This document shows positions 18,710-27,640 of a stretch of DNA of 64,000 nucleotides, piece by piece. A program made the translations under genes and the position numbers. Under the pieces are notes generated by a model that worked only from the letters and a program-made list of their open reading frames with translations, had not been told where the DNA came from and made no database searches. How positions within the stretch are numbered: the first letter of the stretch is position 1; every line of letters begins with the position of its first letter. This stretch comes from Malonomonas sp036526255. GTDB taxonomy: Bacteria > Desulfobacterota > Desulfuromonadia > Desulfuromonadales > Geopsychrobacteraceae. Location: positions 1-64,000 of the forward strand of contig DATCYW010000017.1 in the NCBI GenBank assembly GCA_036526255.1, given 5' to 3'.

Positions 18710-19626
18710 TTGCGATCCTCCCGATCGTAGGGGAGCCCGAGGCTTTCCGGCTGCTGGCTGGCGCCTTTTTGCAGCCGCATGGTCGAGATCACCAGAACGA
18801 TAATGGTGAACAGGTAAGGGAGCATTTGCAGGATGTGGACGCTGACCGTAGTACCCATCGCCTGAAAGCGCAACTGCATGGCGGTTATGCCGCCAAACAG
18901 GTAAGCGCCGAGCAGGGCTTTGGGGCTTGACCAGCTGGCAAAAATGACCAGTGCCACGGCAATCCAGCCGCGCCCTGCCGACATGTTCTCGATCCACATC
19001 GGCGTCGAAGCCAGGCTTAAATAGGCGCCGCCGATGCCGACAAAGCCGGAACCGATGGTCACCGCCAGAAAGCGATAGAGACTGACCGATACGCCGCAGG
19101 TGTCGGCCGCCGCAGGATTCTCACCGACCGTCCGCAGCGCCAGCCCCCAGCGAGTGCGATAGAAGAACAGCCAGATGGCCGCGACCAGCAGAAAGCTGAA
19201 GTAGATCAGCAGGTCCTGATTGAAGAAGGCTTTGCCGAGCACCGGCAGTTTCGCCAGCCCAGGGATGGCGACCCGCGAGAAACCGTCGATGGTCAGGCCG
19301 ACCATCTGTTTGCCGAACAGCGCGGTGATGCCGATGCCGAACATGGTCAGTGCCAGGCCGCTGACGATCTGATTACCGCGCAGCTGTACGGTGATAAAGG
19401 CATGAATGCTACCGGCAACAAAGCTGGCGACAAACGCGGCCAGCACGCCGACCAGCAGCGAGCCGCTGATATGGGTCCCGGCGAATCCGGCCAGGGCGCC
19501 GATCAGCATCAGCCCTTCGATCCCCAGGTTGATGATCCCGGCGCGCTCATTGATGATCGCGCCCAGGGTGGCGAACAGGATCGGGGTGCCGGCACGGACG
19601 GTGGCGTCGAGCAGAATCTCAAGCAT
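18706..19626 (-). CDS. Nucleoside ABC transporter permease (second subunit)
   Basis: 306 residues, about nine hydrophobic helices, of the branched-chain-like permease family used by BMP importers (NupQ-like). LGAIINERAGIINLGIEGLMLIGAL near residue 22 and the EAA-like GENPAAADTCGVSV are typical. It pairs with the preceding permease gene, whose end overlaps its start by eight bases, and its own stop overlaps xpt. The complex would sit in the inner membrane and import nucleosides or nucleobases. Confidence 0.92.
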   Translation of the reverse strand: MLEILLDATVRAGTPILFATLGAIINERAGIINLGIEGLMLIGALAGFAGTHISGSLLVGVLAAFVASFVAGSIHAFITVQLRGNQIVSGLALTMFGIGITALFGKQMVGLTIDGFSRVAIPGLAKLPVLGKAFFNQDLLIYFSFLLVAAIWLFFYRTRWGLALRTVGENPAAADTCGVSVSLYRFLAVTIGSGFVGIGGAYLSLASTPMWIENMSAGRGWIAVALVIFASWSSPKALLGAYLFGGITAMQLRFQAMGTTVSVHILQMLPYLFTIIVLVISTMRLQKGASQQPESLGLPYDREDRK

Positions 19627-20689
19627 TGGATGTCCCTCTGACCAGCTTGATCCGGTATTGAATAAAGAAGTCGGACGCCAGCAGGAAGAACAGGATCAGC
19701 CCCTGAAAGGCGTAAACAAAGGCGACCGGCAATTGCCAGAGCAGCTGCAGGCTGTCGCCGCCGACCAGCAGCACGCCCATCAGAAACGACACGATCAGCA
19801 CGCCGATAGCGCTGCGTTTGGCCAGCCAGGCGACGATGATCGCCGTGTAGCCGTAACCGGGGGAGATGCCATGCTGCAGGCGGTGCTGCAGACCGGCGAC
19901 CTCGCAGAACCCGGCGATCCCGGCGATCGCGCCGCTTAAGAACAGCACCAGGAAAATCGCCTGTCCGGTTTTCATTCCAGCGTAGCGGGCCGCTTTCGGG
20001 TTGCTGCCGATGACTTTGATCTCGTAGCCCCAGATGGTTCGTTCCATGAACAGGTAGAGCACCAGCGCGGCAAAGACGGCGAGAAAAAATCCGCTGTGCA
20101 GCCGGGTGTCGAAATATTGGGCCAGCCGTGCCGTGTCGCTGAACTGGGCGGTGAGCGGAAAGTTGAAACCCTTGGGGTCTTTCCAGGGGCCGTAAATCAG
20201 GTAATCGACCAGCAGGATGGCGATGTAGTTCATCAGCAGGGTGACGATGACTTCATTGACCTGCCAGCGGGCGCGAAGAAAACCGGCGACACCGGCCCAG
20301 AGACCGGCGCAGGTGAAGGCCGCCAGAAACATCGTCAGCAGCATCAGCCAGTGGTTTTCGATGCCGGAGAACAGCGCCACGCCGCTGGCCGCCATGGCGC
20401 CGATGTAGATCTGACCTTCGGCGCCGATGTTCCAGATCTGCATGCGAAAGGCGAGCGAGACGCCCAGCCCGGCAAAGATCAGCGGCGTGGTTTTGACCAG
20501 GGTTTCTGACAGTCCGTAGACTGAGCCGAGCGATTCGATCAGGATCTCGCGGTAGGCATCGAGCGGATTGACGCCGCTGGCCAGCAGCAGAAATCCGGCG
20601 ACGAACAGGGCGACGCCGATGGAGATAATCGGCGCGCTGAAGCGGAACAGTGCTGATGAGATTTCGCGGCGTTCGGTAATCAGCTTCAT
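19619..20689 (-). CDS. Nucleoside ABC transporter permease (first subunit)
   Basis: 356 residues, NupP-like. Hydrophobic helices run through the protein with the conserved GLSETLVKTTPLIFAGLGVSLAF near residue 60 and IWNIGAEGQIYIGAM near 90. The coupling segment IGSNPKAARYAGM lies near 230. It overlaps the ATPase gene upstream by four bases and the second permease downstream by eight, so all are translated as one unit. Confidence 0.92.
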   Translation of the reverse strand: MKLITERREISSALFRFSAPIISIGVALFVAGFLLLASGVNPLDAYREILIESLGSVYGLSETLVKTTPLIFAGLGVSLAFRMQIWNIGAEGQIYIGAMAASGVALFSGIENHWLMLLTMFLAAFTCAGLWAGVAGFLRARWQVNEVIVTLLMNYIAILLVDYLIYGPWKDPKGFNFPLTAQFSDTARLAQYFDTRLHSGFFLAVFAALVLYLFMERTIWGYEIKVIGSNPKAARYAGMKTGQAIFLVLFLSGAIAGIAGFCEVAGLQHRLQHGISPGYGYTAIIVAWLAKRSAIGVLIVSFLMGVLLVGGDSLQLLWQLPVAFVYAFQGLILFFLLASDFFIQYRIKLVRGTSNA

Positions 20690-22212
20690 GCCGCGCCTCC
20701 GTTCGTGTTGCCCGTCTCGCCGCTCATCATCAGGCCGATCTGTTCACGGCTGGTCTGTTGCGGGTCGACAAAGCCGATCAGGCGGCCACGGAACATCACT
20801 GCGATCCGGTCACTGAGCTTGAGCAGTTCGTCCAGATCTTCAGCAATCAGGATGGTACTCATCCCTTCATGCGCGCCGTCGGCGATCACCTTGTGGACAT
20901 ACTCGGCGCTGCCGATGTCGAGGCCGCGGGTCGGGTAGAGGGCGACCAGCACTGCTGGTTTTTCCGACAGCTCGCGGGCGATAATCACCTTCTGGATATT
21001 GCCGCCGGACAGGTAGCGCACCGGGGTTCCGTCGGGCCCGGATTTGATCGCGAACTGTTCGATTTTTTCCAGCGCGTTGCGGCGGATCGACTTCTTGTCC
21101 TGAAAAAATCCACGGGTAAAGGCCGCGCTCTTGAAGCTTTTCATGATCAGGTTATCGTCGATACTCATGTCCGGGGCGATGCCGATACTTTTACGGTCTT
21201 CGGGGATGTGGGCGATCCCGGCAATATACGAGTGTCGGGCGCTGCTGTTGTTCAGGTCCTGACCGGCCGCCATGATCCGGCCGTGGCTTGCTTCGCGCAG
21301 TCCGGTCAGCACTTCAGCCAGCGCCTTCTGGCCGTTTCCGGCGACTCCGGCGATGCCGAGAATCTCGCCCTTCTTCAGCTTCAGGCTGAAATTTTCCAGG
21401 TCCGGCAGGCCGCGATCGTTGCGCACCGAAAGCTCTTGAATGTCGAGGGCGATCTGTTGCGACAGCTGCAGGTTTTTCTGCCATTCGGGGATCTGGTCTG
21501 CACCGATCATCAGCGCGGCAAGCTGCTTTTCATCATACTCGCCACGTTTCAGACTGGTGATGCTGCGCCCTTTTTTCAGGATGGTGACCCGGTCGGAAAT
21601 ATCCATCACCTCGCGCATCTTGTGCGAAATGAAGATGATGCTCTTGCCCTGATCTTTCAGCCGCCGCAGCACCTTGAACAGGCGATCGGTCTCCTGCGGG
21701 GTCAGGACTGCGGTCGGCTCGTCCAGAATCAGCAGCCGGCAATCGCGCATCAACAGCTTGATCAGTTCGATCCATTGCTGAGCGCCGATCGAGAGTTTCC
21801 AGACCGGGCAGTCGAGATCGAGATCGAGTTGAAACTCGTCGAGCAGCTGTTTGATTGCGGTTTTATATTTTTTTCGGCTGAACAGGTTGGGAACATTGTC
21901 CAGCGCGAGCAGGATGTTTTCGAACACCGAATGGGCCGGGACCAGCATGAAGTGTTGATGAACCATGCCGATGCCCTGTGTCAGCGAGTCGCGTGGGCTG
22001 GTGAACTCGACCTTCTGTCCGGCGATCCGGATCGCGCCGCGATCGGGGTGGTAGAGGCCGGTGAGGACGTTCATCAGGGTGCTTTTCCCCGCGCCGTTTT
22101 CACCGAGCAGGGTGTGGATTTCGCCGGGTGCCACCGAAAAGGAGACGTCATCCAGCGCGATCACACCGGGAAAGGTTTTGCGGATATGTTCAATCTGTAG
22201 AAAGTCGGGCAT
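20686..22212 (-). CDS. Nucleoside ABC transporter ATP-binding protein (duplicated ATPase)
   Basis: 508 residues with two ABC domains. The first has Walker A LLGENGAGKS, the Q-loop, a signature in KLSIGAQQWIEL and Walker B LLILDEPTAVLTPQE. The second starts near 265 and has GIAGVAGNGQKAL in place of a good Walker A and signature YLSGGNIQKV, with a weak Walker B (VLVALYPTRGLD). A degenerate second site is usual in this family (NupO, RbsA). It drives the two permeases that follow. Confidence 0.94.
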   Translation of the reverse strand: MPDFLQIEHIRKTFPGVIALDDVSFSVAPGEIHTLLGENGAGKSTLMNVLTGLYHPDRGAIRIAGQKVEFTSPRDSLTQGIGMVHQHFMLVPAHSVFENILLALDNVPNLFSRKKYKTAIKQLLDEFQLDLDLDCPVWKLSIGAQQWIELIKLLMRDCRLLILDEPTAVLTPQETDRLFKVLRRLKDQGKSIIFISHKMREVMDISDRVTILKKGRSITSLKRGEYDEKQLAALMIGADQIPEWQKNLQLSQQIALDIQELSVRNDRGLPDLENFSLKLKKGEILGIAGVAGNGQKALAEVLTGLREASHGRIMAAGQDLNNSSARHSYIAGIAHIPEDRKSIGIAPDMSIDDNLIMKSFKSAAFTRGFFQDKKSIRRNALEKIEQFAIKSGPDGTPVRYLSGGNIQKVIIARELSEKPAVLVALYPTRGLDIGSAEYVHKVIADGAHEGMSTILIAEDLDELLKLSDRIAVMFRGRLIGFVDPQQTSREQIGLMMSGETGNTNGGAA

Positions 22213-22281
22213 ACGTTTCTGGCTTCAAGCTGCAAAAGGCAGCGTCATGAACCTCCGGGCATATGCCCACCGGCGGAAAAT

Positions 22282-22318
22282 TGAAAAAGGCACACTCCAC
22301 TGACTGAAGTGTGCCTTT
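22282..22318 (-). terminator. Terminator or attenuator between bmp and the ATPase gene
   Basis: AAAGGCACACT and AGTGTGCCTTT pair perfectly (22286-22296 with 22308-22318) and are followed on the minus strand by TTC and AATTTTCC. It lies inside the operon, so partial read-through would make more binding protein than transporter, a common arrangement. The 123-base gap holds nothing else. Confidence 0.7.
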
Positions 22319-22335
22319 GAGTCAAACAGGGGTGA

Positions 22336-23409
22336 TTATTTCGGGATGGTTCCCTGTACGCCTTCAACGAAATAACTCATGCCGAGCAGATCGCCATCGG
22401 CGGGAATCTGACCAGCCGCAACAACCTCTTTGCCGGTCTGATCTTTAATCGGGCCGGCGAAGGGGTGCAGGTTGCCCGCGATGATCGCGGCCGCCTTTTC
22501 GTTGACCAGCGCCTGAACCTCAGTCGGAACTTTGGCGTTGAATGGCGCCAGCTTGACCAGCCCTTCCTTCATCCCCCACCAGAGCTGCTCGGATTTCCAG
22601 GTGCCGGTGCTGACCTCTTTGGCTACCTTGGTGTAGAGCACGCTCCAGTCCCAGACCGGTGCGGTCAAAAAGGCGTTGGGGGCGAAGACGCGCATGTCTG
22701 AATTGTAACCGATGACAACGGCACCGCGCTCTTCGGCGGCCTGCAGAGTGGCCGGAGCATCCTGATGCATGGCCAGCACGTCGGCGCCGATATCGAGCAG
22801 GCTGTCGGCGGCGTCACGCTCGATGCCCGGATCGAACCAGGTCTGGGTCCAGACAACTTTGACTTCGGCCTGTGGATTAACGCTGCGCACGCCAAGGGTA
22901 AAGGCGTTGATGCCGCGGATAACTTCAGGGATCGGGAAGGCGGCAACATAGCCGATGACGTTCTTTTTGGTCATCTTGCCGGCAACGATGCCGGAGAGGT
23001 AGCGTGGTTCGTACATGCGACCGAAGTAGGTACCGACATTCTCTGCCGTCTTGAAGCCTGAGCAGTGCATGAAGACGACGTCCTTGTTGCGCTTGGCGAT
23101 GTCGATGGTGGCGTCCATGTAGCCGAAGCTGGTGGTGAAAACCAGGTTGGCGCCCTTACGCACCAGGCCATTGATGACCCGCGCCGATTCGGCCCCTTCC
23201 GGAACCGACTCGATAAAGGTCGACGGCTTGACGAACGGCAGTTTTTCCATCTCCAGGCGGCCCTGGTCGTGCGAATAGGTCCAGCCGGCATCGCCGACCG
23301 GGCCGACGTAGATGAAGCCGGCCTGAATCTCTTTTTCGTGGTGAGCGGCAAAGCCGGTGCTGCACAGGCTGACCGTCAGGAGCAGTAACAATAGAGTAAC
23401 TTTTTTCAT
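22336..23409 (-). CDS. BMP-family nucleoside-binding protein of an ABC importer
   Basis: 357 residues. A signal peptide (1-21) precedes a type I periplasmic-binding fold of the BMP/Med/PnrA family: AGFIYVGPVGDAGWTYSHDQG near the N-terminus, TTSFGYMDATI, GRMYEPRYLSGIVAGKMTK and ALHQDAPATLQ-like ligand loops. A cysteine at about residue 16 has no convincing lipobox, so it is probably a soluble periplasmic protein. It binds nucleosides (or nucleobases) for the permeases below. It is the first gene of the operon and has its own promoter with an operator-like inverted repeat; AGAGGTG serves as ribosome-binding site. Confidence 0.92.
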   Translation of the reverse strand: MKKVTLLLLLLTVSLCSTGFAAHHEKEIQAGFIYVGPVGDAGWTYSHDQGRLEMEKLPFVKPSTFIESVPEGAESARVINGLVRKGANLVFTTSFGYMDATIDIAKRNKDVVFMHCSGFKTAENVGTYFGRMYEPRYLSGIVAGKMTKKNVIGYVAAFPIPEVIRGINAFTLGVRSVNPQAEVKVVWTQTWFDPGIERDAADSLLDIGADVLAMHQDAPATLQAAEERGAVVIGYNSDMRVFAPNAFLTAPVWDWSVLYTKVAKEVSTGTWKSEQLWWGMKEGLVKLAPFNAKVPTEVQALVNEKAAAIIAGNLHPFAGPIKDQTGKEVVAAGQIPADGDLLGMSYFVEGVQGTIPK

Positions 23410-23454
23410 CGATGCACCTCTGGAATAAGTAAAGGGTGTGGGCAGAATCTTAAC

Positions 23455-23499
23455 TGTTTAGATCAACATTAGGCTGCTGTCAAGTCGGCTAATGTTGAT
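23455..23499 (-). promoter_or_regulatory. Promoter of the nucleoside-import operon inside an 11-bp inverted repeat
   Basis: On the minus strand TTGACA (23478-23483) is followed after 17 bases by TAAACA (23455-23460). Perfect inverted half-sites ATCAACATTAG (23462-23472) and CTAATGTTGAT (23489-23499) are 16 bases apart; the -35 lies between them and one half-site fills the spacer. This is the layout of a repressor operator. There is no T-run, so it is not a terminator of the upstream peptidase gene. The protein that binds is unknown. Confidence 0.65.
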
Positions 23500-23515
23500 T
23501 GCTCACCGTCAGGCT

Positions 23516-24820
23516 TCAGTCGACCTGAAGCTTGCTGTCGATATTGTTTTTCAGCCAGCTGCTGTCCCACCACTCAAGCGGCTGTACCGCCACGCCGGTG
23601 ACGAAGACGCCGAAGTGCAGATGGTCGCCGCCAGCCATGCCGGTAGCGCCGCTGCGCCCCAGCACCTGGTCTTTAACCACCATGTCGCCTGGGCGTACGT
23701 CCAACTGACTCATATGCGCGTACAGCGTCTGCAGCCCGAGGCCATGGTCGATGACCACGCAGAGGCCGTAGATGCCAAGATAGTCGGCCCAGATCACTTC
23801 GCCGGCGTTGGCGGCCGGAATCTCAGCCTGGGCGACCGAGGCCAGGTCATAGCCGAGATGCACCGCTTTATCGACCTGTTTGCCTTCGTAATAGTAGTTG
23901 CGATGATCGGCGAACAGCGCCAGCTCTGCCGCTCCCTGCATGCGCGAGAAACTGTTCTGCCAAAGAGGCGTTGCCGATGTCTTTTGTCCCAGCTCCGCCA
24001 TTTTCGCCCGGTTCTGACGGCGGATTTCGCCGTTGACGTAGAGGAACGTATCGAGCGGCTCACCGACCTCGGGCACCATCGATTCGAACTCCGGGGCTTT
24101 CTGCTGGATGAAGTTTTTGCTCAGGTTGATGTCGCGATGGCGAAATTTTTTATCATTTGCCCGGTAATAAATCCCTGACTGGCGCTCATTGCCGGCTAGG
24201 TCGGTGGCGAAGACCCGTGGGACGAAATCGGTCTCTTTCATATCGAAGGGGTAGGCGAACAGGCAGGCATAGACTCCGGAATCCTGTAGAAATCCGGGAA
24301 AGAACAGCTCGCCGATCTGAACGCCGGTCTTCTCCACCGCTTCATCCAGCCGGTAGGTCACCAGGCCGCTGCCCCCCTTGCTCAGGTTATGCGCTTTACT
24401 AAGGATGGAGATGATCGGTGCGCGGGTGTCGTAGGTGATTTCAAGCAGTTGCCGGGTGACGTTCCCCTTGCCCAGATGGTAGATCGAGCGGTCGGTTGCG
24501 ACGACCTCAAGCTGGATCTGTCCGTCCTTGAGCTTGAGCGAACCCAAATTGAGTTCCAGGCTGATTTCTTTGGTTTGCGCGGGGATTTCCTGATCGACCA
24601 GCGGTATGCGGGCACCGCCTTGAAGAACGGTAACCTGGGCCGATTTCAGACCGGTCGCGGCATCGCTGAAGGTCAGTGAGAGAGGTGTTTTGGCCGAAAC
24701 CGGTCCGGTGGCCGGGTTCAGGCTGATCAGCGGTCCTTCGGTGTCACGAAAGTAAAAAATGGCGCCGGCGATCAGGCCGGTAAAGATGAGCAGGACAACG
24801 AGTTTCTTGAGCGATTTCAA
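23516..24820 (-). CDS. Membrane-anchored M23 (LytM-type) peptidase
   Basis: 434 residues. An N-terminal membrane anchor (about 7-24) is followed by two immunoglobulin-like or beta-rich domains (about 30-270) and a C-terminal M23 domain (about 310-425). The latter has the zinc ligands in HLGYDLAS and the HLHFG motif (GDHLHFGV). Most M23 enzymes cut peptidoglycan peptide crosslinks; here the active site looks complete, so this is probably a real hydrolase. The long extracytoplasmic part may reach the cell wall. It stands alone between the sucAB-lpd operon terminator and the bmp promoter. Confidence 0.92.
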   Translation of the reverse strand: MKSLKKLVVLLIFTGLIAGAIFYFRDTEGPLISLNPATGPVSAKTPLSLTFSDAATGLKSAQVTVLQGGARIPLVDQEIPAQTKEISLELNLGSLKLKDGQIQLEVVATDRSIYHLGKGNVTRQLLEITYDTRAPIISILSKAHNLSKGGSGLVTYRLDEAVEKTGVQIGELFFPGFLQDSGVYACLFAYPFDMKETDFVPRVFATDLAGNERQSGIYYRANDKKFRHRDINLSKNFIQQKAPEFESMVPEVGEPLDTFLYVNGEIRRQNRAKMAELGQKTSATPLWQNSFSRMQGAAELALFADHRNYYYEGKQVDKAVHLGYDLASVAQAEIPAANAGEVIWADYLGIYGLCVVIDHGLGLQTLYAHMSQLDVRPGDMVVKDQVLGRSGATGMAGGDHLHFGVFVTGVAVQPLEWWDSSWLKNNIDSKLQVD

Positions 24821-24860
24821 AGAGTAACCTCACAGTTTCAAGACAGCGGTGATATGGACG

Positions 24861-24901
24861 AAAAAAACCATCGTGACAATGCGATGATCGTCACGATGGT
24901 C
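24861..24901 (-). terminator. Intrinsic terminator of the sucAB-lpd operon
   Basis: ACCATCGTGAC pairs with GTCACGATGGT (24868-24878 with 24891-24901), followed on the minus strand by a run of seven T. Confidence 0.9.
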
Positions 24902-24916
24902 GGTTATTGTCTGCCG

Positions 24917-24942
24917 AGCCCCTTGAATTGTCAAGGGGCTCA
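24917..24942 (-). repeat. Second perfect hairpin just after lpd
   Basis: GAGCCCCTTGA and TCAAGGGGCTC pair over 11 bp around a four-base loop, ten bases after the lpd stop and ahead of the main terminator. It lacks a T-run of its own and may protect the mRNA 3' end from exonucleases. Confidence 0.7.
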
Positions 24943-24951
24943 GTGGCTGAA

Positions 24952-26364
24952 TCAGCCGTGAATCGCTTCTTTGTTAACCGCCAGCGCCGCTTCCTTGAGC
25001 GCCTCGGCCAGAGTCGGGTGGGCGTGGCAGGTGGCGGCGACATCATGCACGCTGCCGCCAAAGGAAATCAGTGTCGTCGCTTCGGCGATCAGCTCAGACG
25101 CATGCGGGCCGACAATGTGGATCCCGAGAATCCGCCCGCTGTCAGCGGTTGCCAGCACCTTGACGAAGCCGTCGCTGGTGCCGTTGCAGAGCGCCCGACC
25201 GCTGGCGGCGAAGAAGAACTTGCCGGTTTTGAAGTCGATCTGGTCGCGTTTGAGTCCCTCTTCACTACGACCGACCGAGGCAACCTCCGGCCAGGTATAG
25301 GTGACGGCCGGGATCGCGTCGTAGTTCAGGCTCGATTTATGCCCGCAGAGCCGCTCGGCAAACACCACCCCTTCTTCGCTGGCTTTGTGGGCCAGCATTG
25401 GTCCCGGCGCCAGGTCGCCGATAGCATAAATACCGGCAACGCTGGTCTGGTAATTTTCATCGACCTCCAGTTGTCCTGCTTTGTTGGCAACCAGCCCGAC
25501 CTTTTCCAGCCCCAGCCCAGCGGTGTTGGCCCGCCGGCCGGTGGCGACCAGGATTTTGTCGCATTCGACCTGCTGCTCCCCTTTGTCGGTGGTCAGGGTC
25601 GCGATCAGGCCGGCAGCGCTACGGACAAACTTATCCAGTCGGGTTTTCGTCAGAATCTCCAGCCCCTGTTTTTTCAGGCTGCGCTGAAGCATCTGCGCCA
25701 GCTGCGGATCGCTCTGCGGCAGAATCTGCGGCAGCATTTCAACCACCGTGACCTGAGCGCCCAGGCGACTCCAGACCGAACCAAGCTCGAGGCCGATGAC
25801 CCCACCGCCGACCACCAGCAGTCGCTGTGGCACCTCTTTCAGGCTCAGAGCGTTGCGGGCGTTGATGATGGTTTCGCCGTCGAAGGGCAGATGCGGCAGT
25901 TCAATTGCCTCGCTGCCGGTTGCCAGCAGCAGGCTTTTTGCCGTCAGTTCCTGCTGATCCGCAGCCATGGTCACTTTGACGCTGTGTCGCCCTGCGGTTG
26001 TACCGGTCAGTTCGGCGAGGCCAGTGAACGCGTCAATGCCGTTTTTCTTGAACAGACCGCTGATGCCGCCGGTCAGCTTGTCGATGATCGCCTGTTTGCG
26101 GGTCATCATCTGCGCCAGGTTGAGGCTGGCACCGTTGATGTCGATGCCGTGCTCGGCCAGTTCGTGATTGACCCGCGAGTAGTGCTCGCTCGATTCCAGC
26201 AGCGCCTTGCTCGGGATGCAGCCTTCGTTCAGGCAGACGCCGCCCAGGGTCGCACGCTTCTCGATCACCGCCACCTTCAGCCCGAGCTGGGAGGCGCGGA
26301 TTGCCGCAACGTAACCACCGGGGCCGGCCCCGATGACAATCAGATCGTAACTCTGTTCAGCCAT
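24952..26364 (-). CDS. lpdA: Dihydrolipoyl dehydrogenase (E3)
   Basis: 470 residues, full length. The FAD-binding GAGPGGYVAAIRASQLG is at the N-terminus and the redox-active disulfide is in CLNEGCIPSK (about 41-50). The NAD site is VVGGGVIGLELGSVW (about 180), and the C-terminal catalytic His-Glu pair is in CHAHPTLAEAL (about 445). It reoxidises the dihydrolipoyl group of the E2 enzyme and makes NADH. It is the third gene of the sucA-sucB-lpd unit, so it is probably dedicated to the 2-oxoglutarate complex. An AGGAGAG site precedes the ATG. Confidence 0.95.
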   Translation of the reverse strand: MAEQSYDLIVIGAGPGGYVAAIRASQLGLKVAVIEKRATLGGVCLNEGCIPSKALLESSEHYSRVNHELAEHGIDINGASLNLAQMMTRKQAIIDKLTGGISGLFKKNGIDAFTGLAELTGTTAGRHSVKVTMAADQQELTAKSLLLATGSEAIELPHLPFDGETIINARNALSLKEVPQRLLVVGGGVIGLELGSVWSRLGAQVTVVEMLPQILPQSDPQLAQMLQRSLKKQGLEILTKTRLDKFVRSAAGLIATLTTDKGEQQVECDKILVATGRRANTAGLGLEKVGLVANKAGQLEVDENYQTSVAGIYAIGDLAPGPMLAHKASEEGVVFAERLCGHKSSLNYDAIPAVTYTWPEVASVGRSEEGLKRDQIDFKTGKFFFAASGRALCNGTSDGFVKVLATADSGRILGIHIVGPHASELIAEATTLISFGGSVHDVAATCHAHPTLAEALKEAALAVNKEAIHG

Positions 26365-26389
26365 CTGTTCTCTCCTTGCGCCCTTGAGG

Positions 26390-27640
26390 CTACATTTCCA
26401 GCAGCATCTCTTCCGGATCTTCGATGAGGGACTTTATCCGTTTGAGAAAAGTGACCGCTTCTTTGCCGTCGATGATCCTGTGATCGTAGCTCAGCGCGAC
26501 GTTCATGATCGGCCGGATGACGATTGCGCCGTCCCTGACCACAGCGCGCTCCTGAATGGCGTGCATGCCGAGGATGGCGCTTTGTGGCGGGTTCAGCAGC
26601 GGCGTGGACAGAACTGAGCCGTAGATTCCGCCGTTGCTGATGGTGAAGGTGCCGCCGCTGAGCTCGTCGAGGGTCAGCTTGCCGTTTTCGGCGCGCACCG
26701 CGAAGTCGCGGATGGTGGCTTCGATCTGGTCAAAATGCAGCTTGTCGGCGTCGCGGATGATCGGCACGACCAGGCCCCGCTTGCTGCCGACGGCAACGCC
26801 GATGTCGTAAAAATGCTGATAGACGATGTCGGTTCCGTCGATGCGGGCGTTGACATCGGCCGATTCTTTCAGAGCTTCGGCGCAGGCCTTGATGAAGAAG
26901 GACATGAAGCCGAGCGGAACCCCGTGCTTTTTCTCGAAGGCGGCCTTGTGGCTGGTGCGCAGCGCAATCACCCGGCTCATGTCGATCTCGTTGAAGGTCG
27001 TCAGCATGGCGGTCTGCTGGCGCGCCATCAGCAATCGCTCGGCGATCTTTTTACGGATCTGGGTCATGGCGACCCGCTCGCTGCGCGGATCATCGCCGGC
27101 TTTTGCCGTTGGTGCTTTTGCTGCCGGGGCCGCAGTCGCTGTTGCCGGCGCGATCGGTACCGCGGGAGGCGTTGGTGTCCGTGCTTCGGTCGCCGCTGCG
27201 GGGAGATCATCGACCAGAATCCGCCCGTCACGGCCGCTGCCGGTGACGGTTTTCAGGTCGATGTTCCGCTCGGCGGCCAGCTTGGGTACCGCCGGATTGA
27301 CCGGCGGATCGATCGTCCGAACGGCAGTCGGAGCAGCTGCAGCTGCCGGTGCGACAGCTGGTTGAATCTGCTCGGTGACCAGTTTTTCCGCTTCAGGTTT
27401 TGTGCCTGCGGCGGCGGTATCGATCCGGCCGATGACCGCGCCGATTTTAACCACCTCTCCAGCCTGAGCGAGGATCGTCAGTTTGCCGGTGGCGTCGGCG
27501 TTGAGTTCGACATTGATCTTTTCGGTCTCCAGTTCCAGCAGCAGGTCATCCTGCGTGACCTGCTCGCCATCCTTTTTAAACCACTCACCGATTTCCGCTT
27601 CGACGATCGATTCGCCGACCTGGGGGACGATAATATCCAT
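26390..27640 (-). CDS. sucB: 2-oxoglutarate dehydrogenase E2, dihydrolipoamide succinyltransferase
   Basis: 416 residues. The single lipoyl domain (1-76) has the lysine to be lipoylated at about 41 in ETEKINVEL. An Ala/Pro-rich linker, the E3-binding domain (about 112-145, PAVPKLAAERNIDL) and a second Ala/Pro linker follow. The catalytic domain ends in the active-site histidine of SYDHRIIDGKEAV. The sequence favours succinyl over acetyl transfer because it lies right after sucA and resembles SucB. The lipoyl group would be made by LipA encoded nearby at 30880-31761. Confidence 0.95.
   Translation of the reverse strand: MDIIVPQVGESIVEAEIGEWFKKDGEQVTQDDLLLELETEKINVELNADATGKLTILAQAGEVVKIGAVIGRIDTAAAGTKPEAEKLVTEQIQPAVAPAAAAAPTAVRTIDPPVNPAVPKLAAERNIDLKTVTGSGRDGRILVDDLPAAATEARTPTPPAVPIAPATATAAPAAKAPTAKAGDDPRSERVAMTQIRKKIAERLLMARQQTAMLTTFNEIDMSRVIALRTSHKAAFEKKHGVPLGFMSFFIKACAEALKESADVNARIDGTDIVYQHFYDIGVAVGSKRGLVVPIIRDADKLHFDQIEATIRDFAVRAENGKLTLDELSGGTFTISNGGIYGSVLSTPLLNPPQSAILGMHAIQERAVVRDGAIVIRPIMNVALSYDHRIIDGKEAVTFLKRIKSLIEDPEEMLLEM

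Noticed and set aside
20758..22200. A 480-codon open frame on the plus strand
   Set aside because: It is antisense to the ABC ATPase gene, whose motifs are complete. Long antisense frames are expected at this GC content, and the translation has no recognisable domain.
23410..23515. Purine riboswitch ahead of the nucleoside importer
   Set aside because: The only structure is the palindrome around the promoter; none of the conserved purine aptamer loops is present, and it would not lie in the transcript.
24907..26427. A 506-codon open frame on the plus strand
   Set aside because: It is antisense to lpdA, which has all catalytic motifs, and it runs through the hairpins of the operon end.
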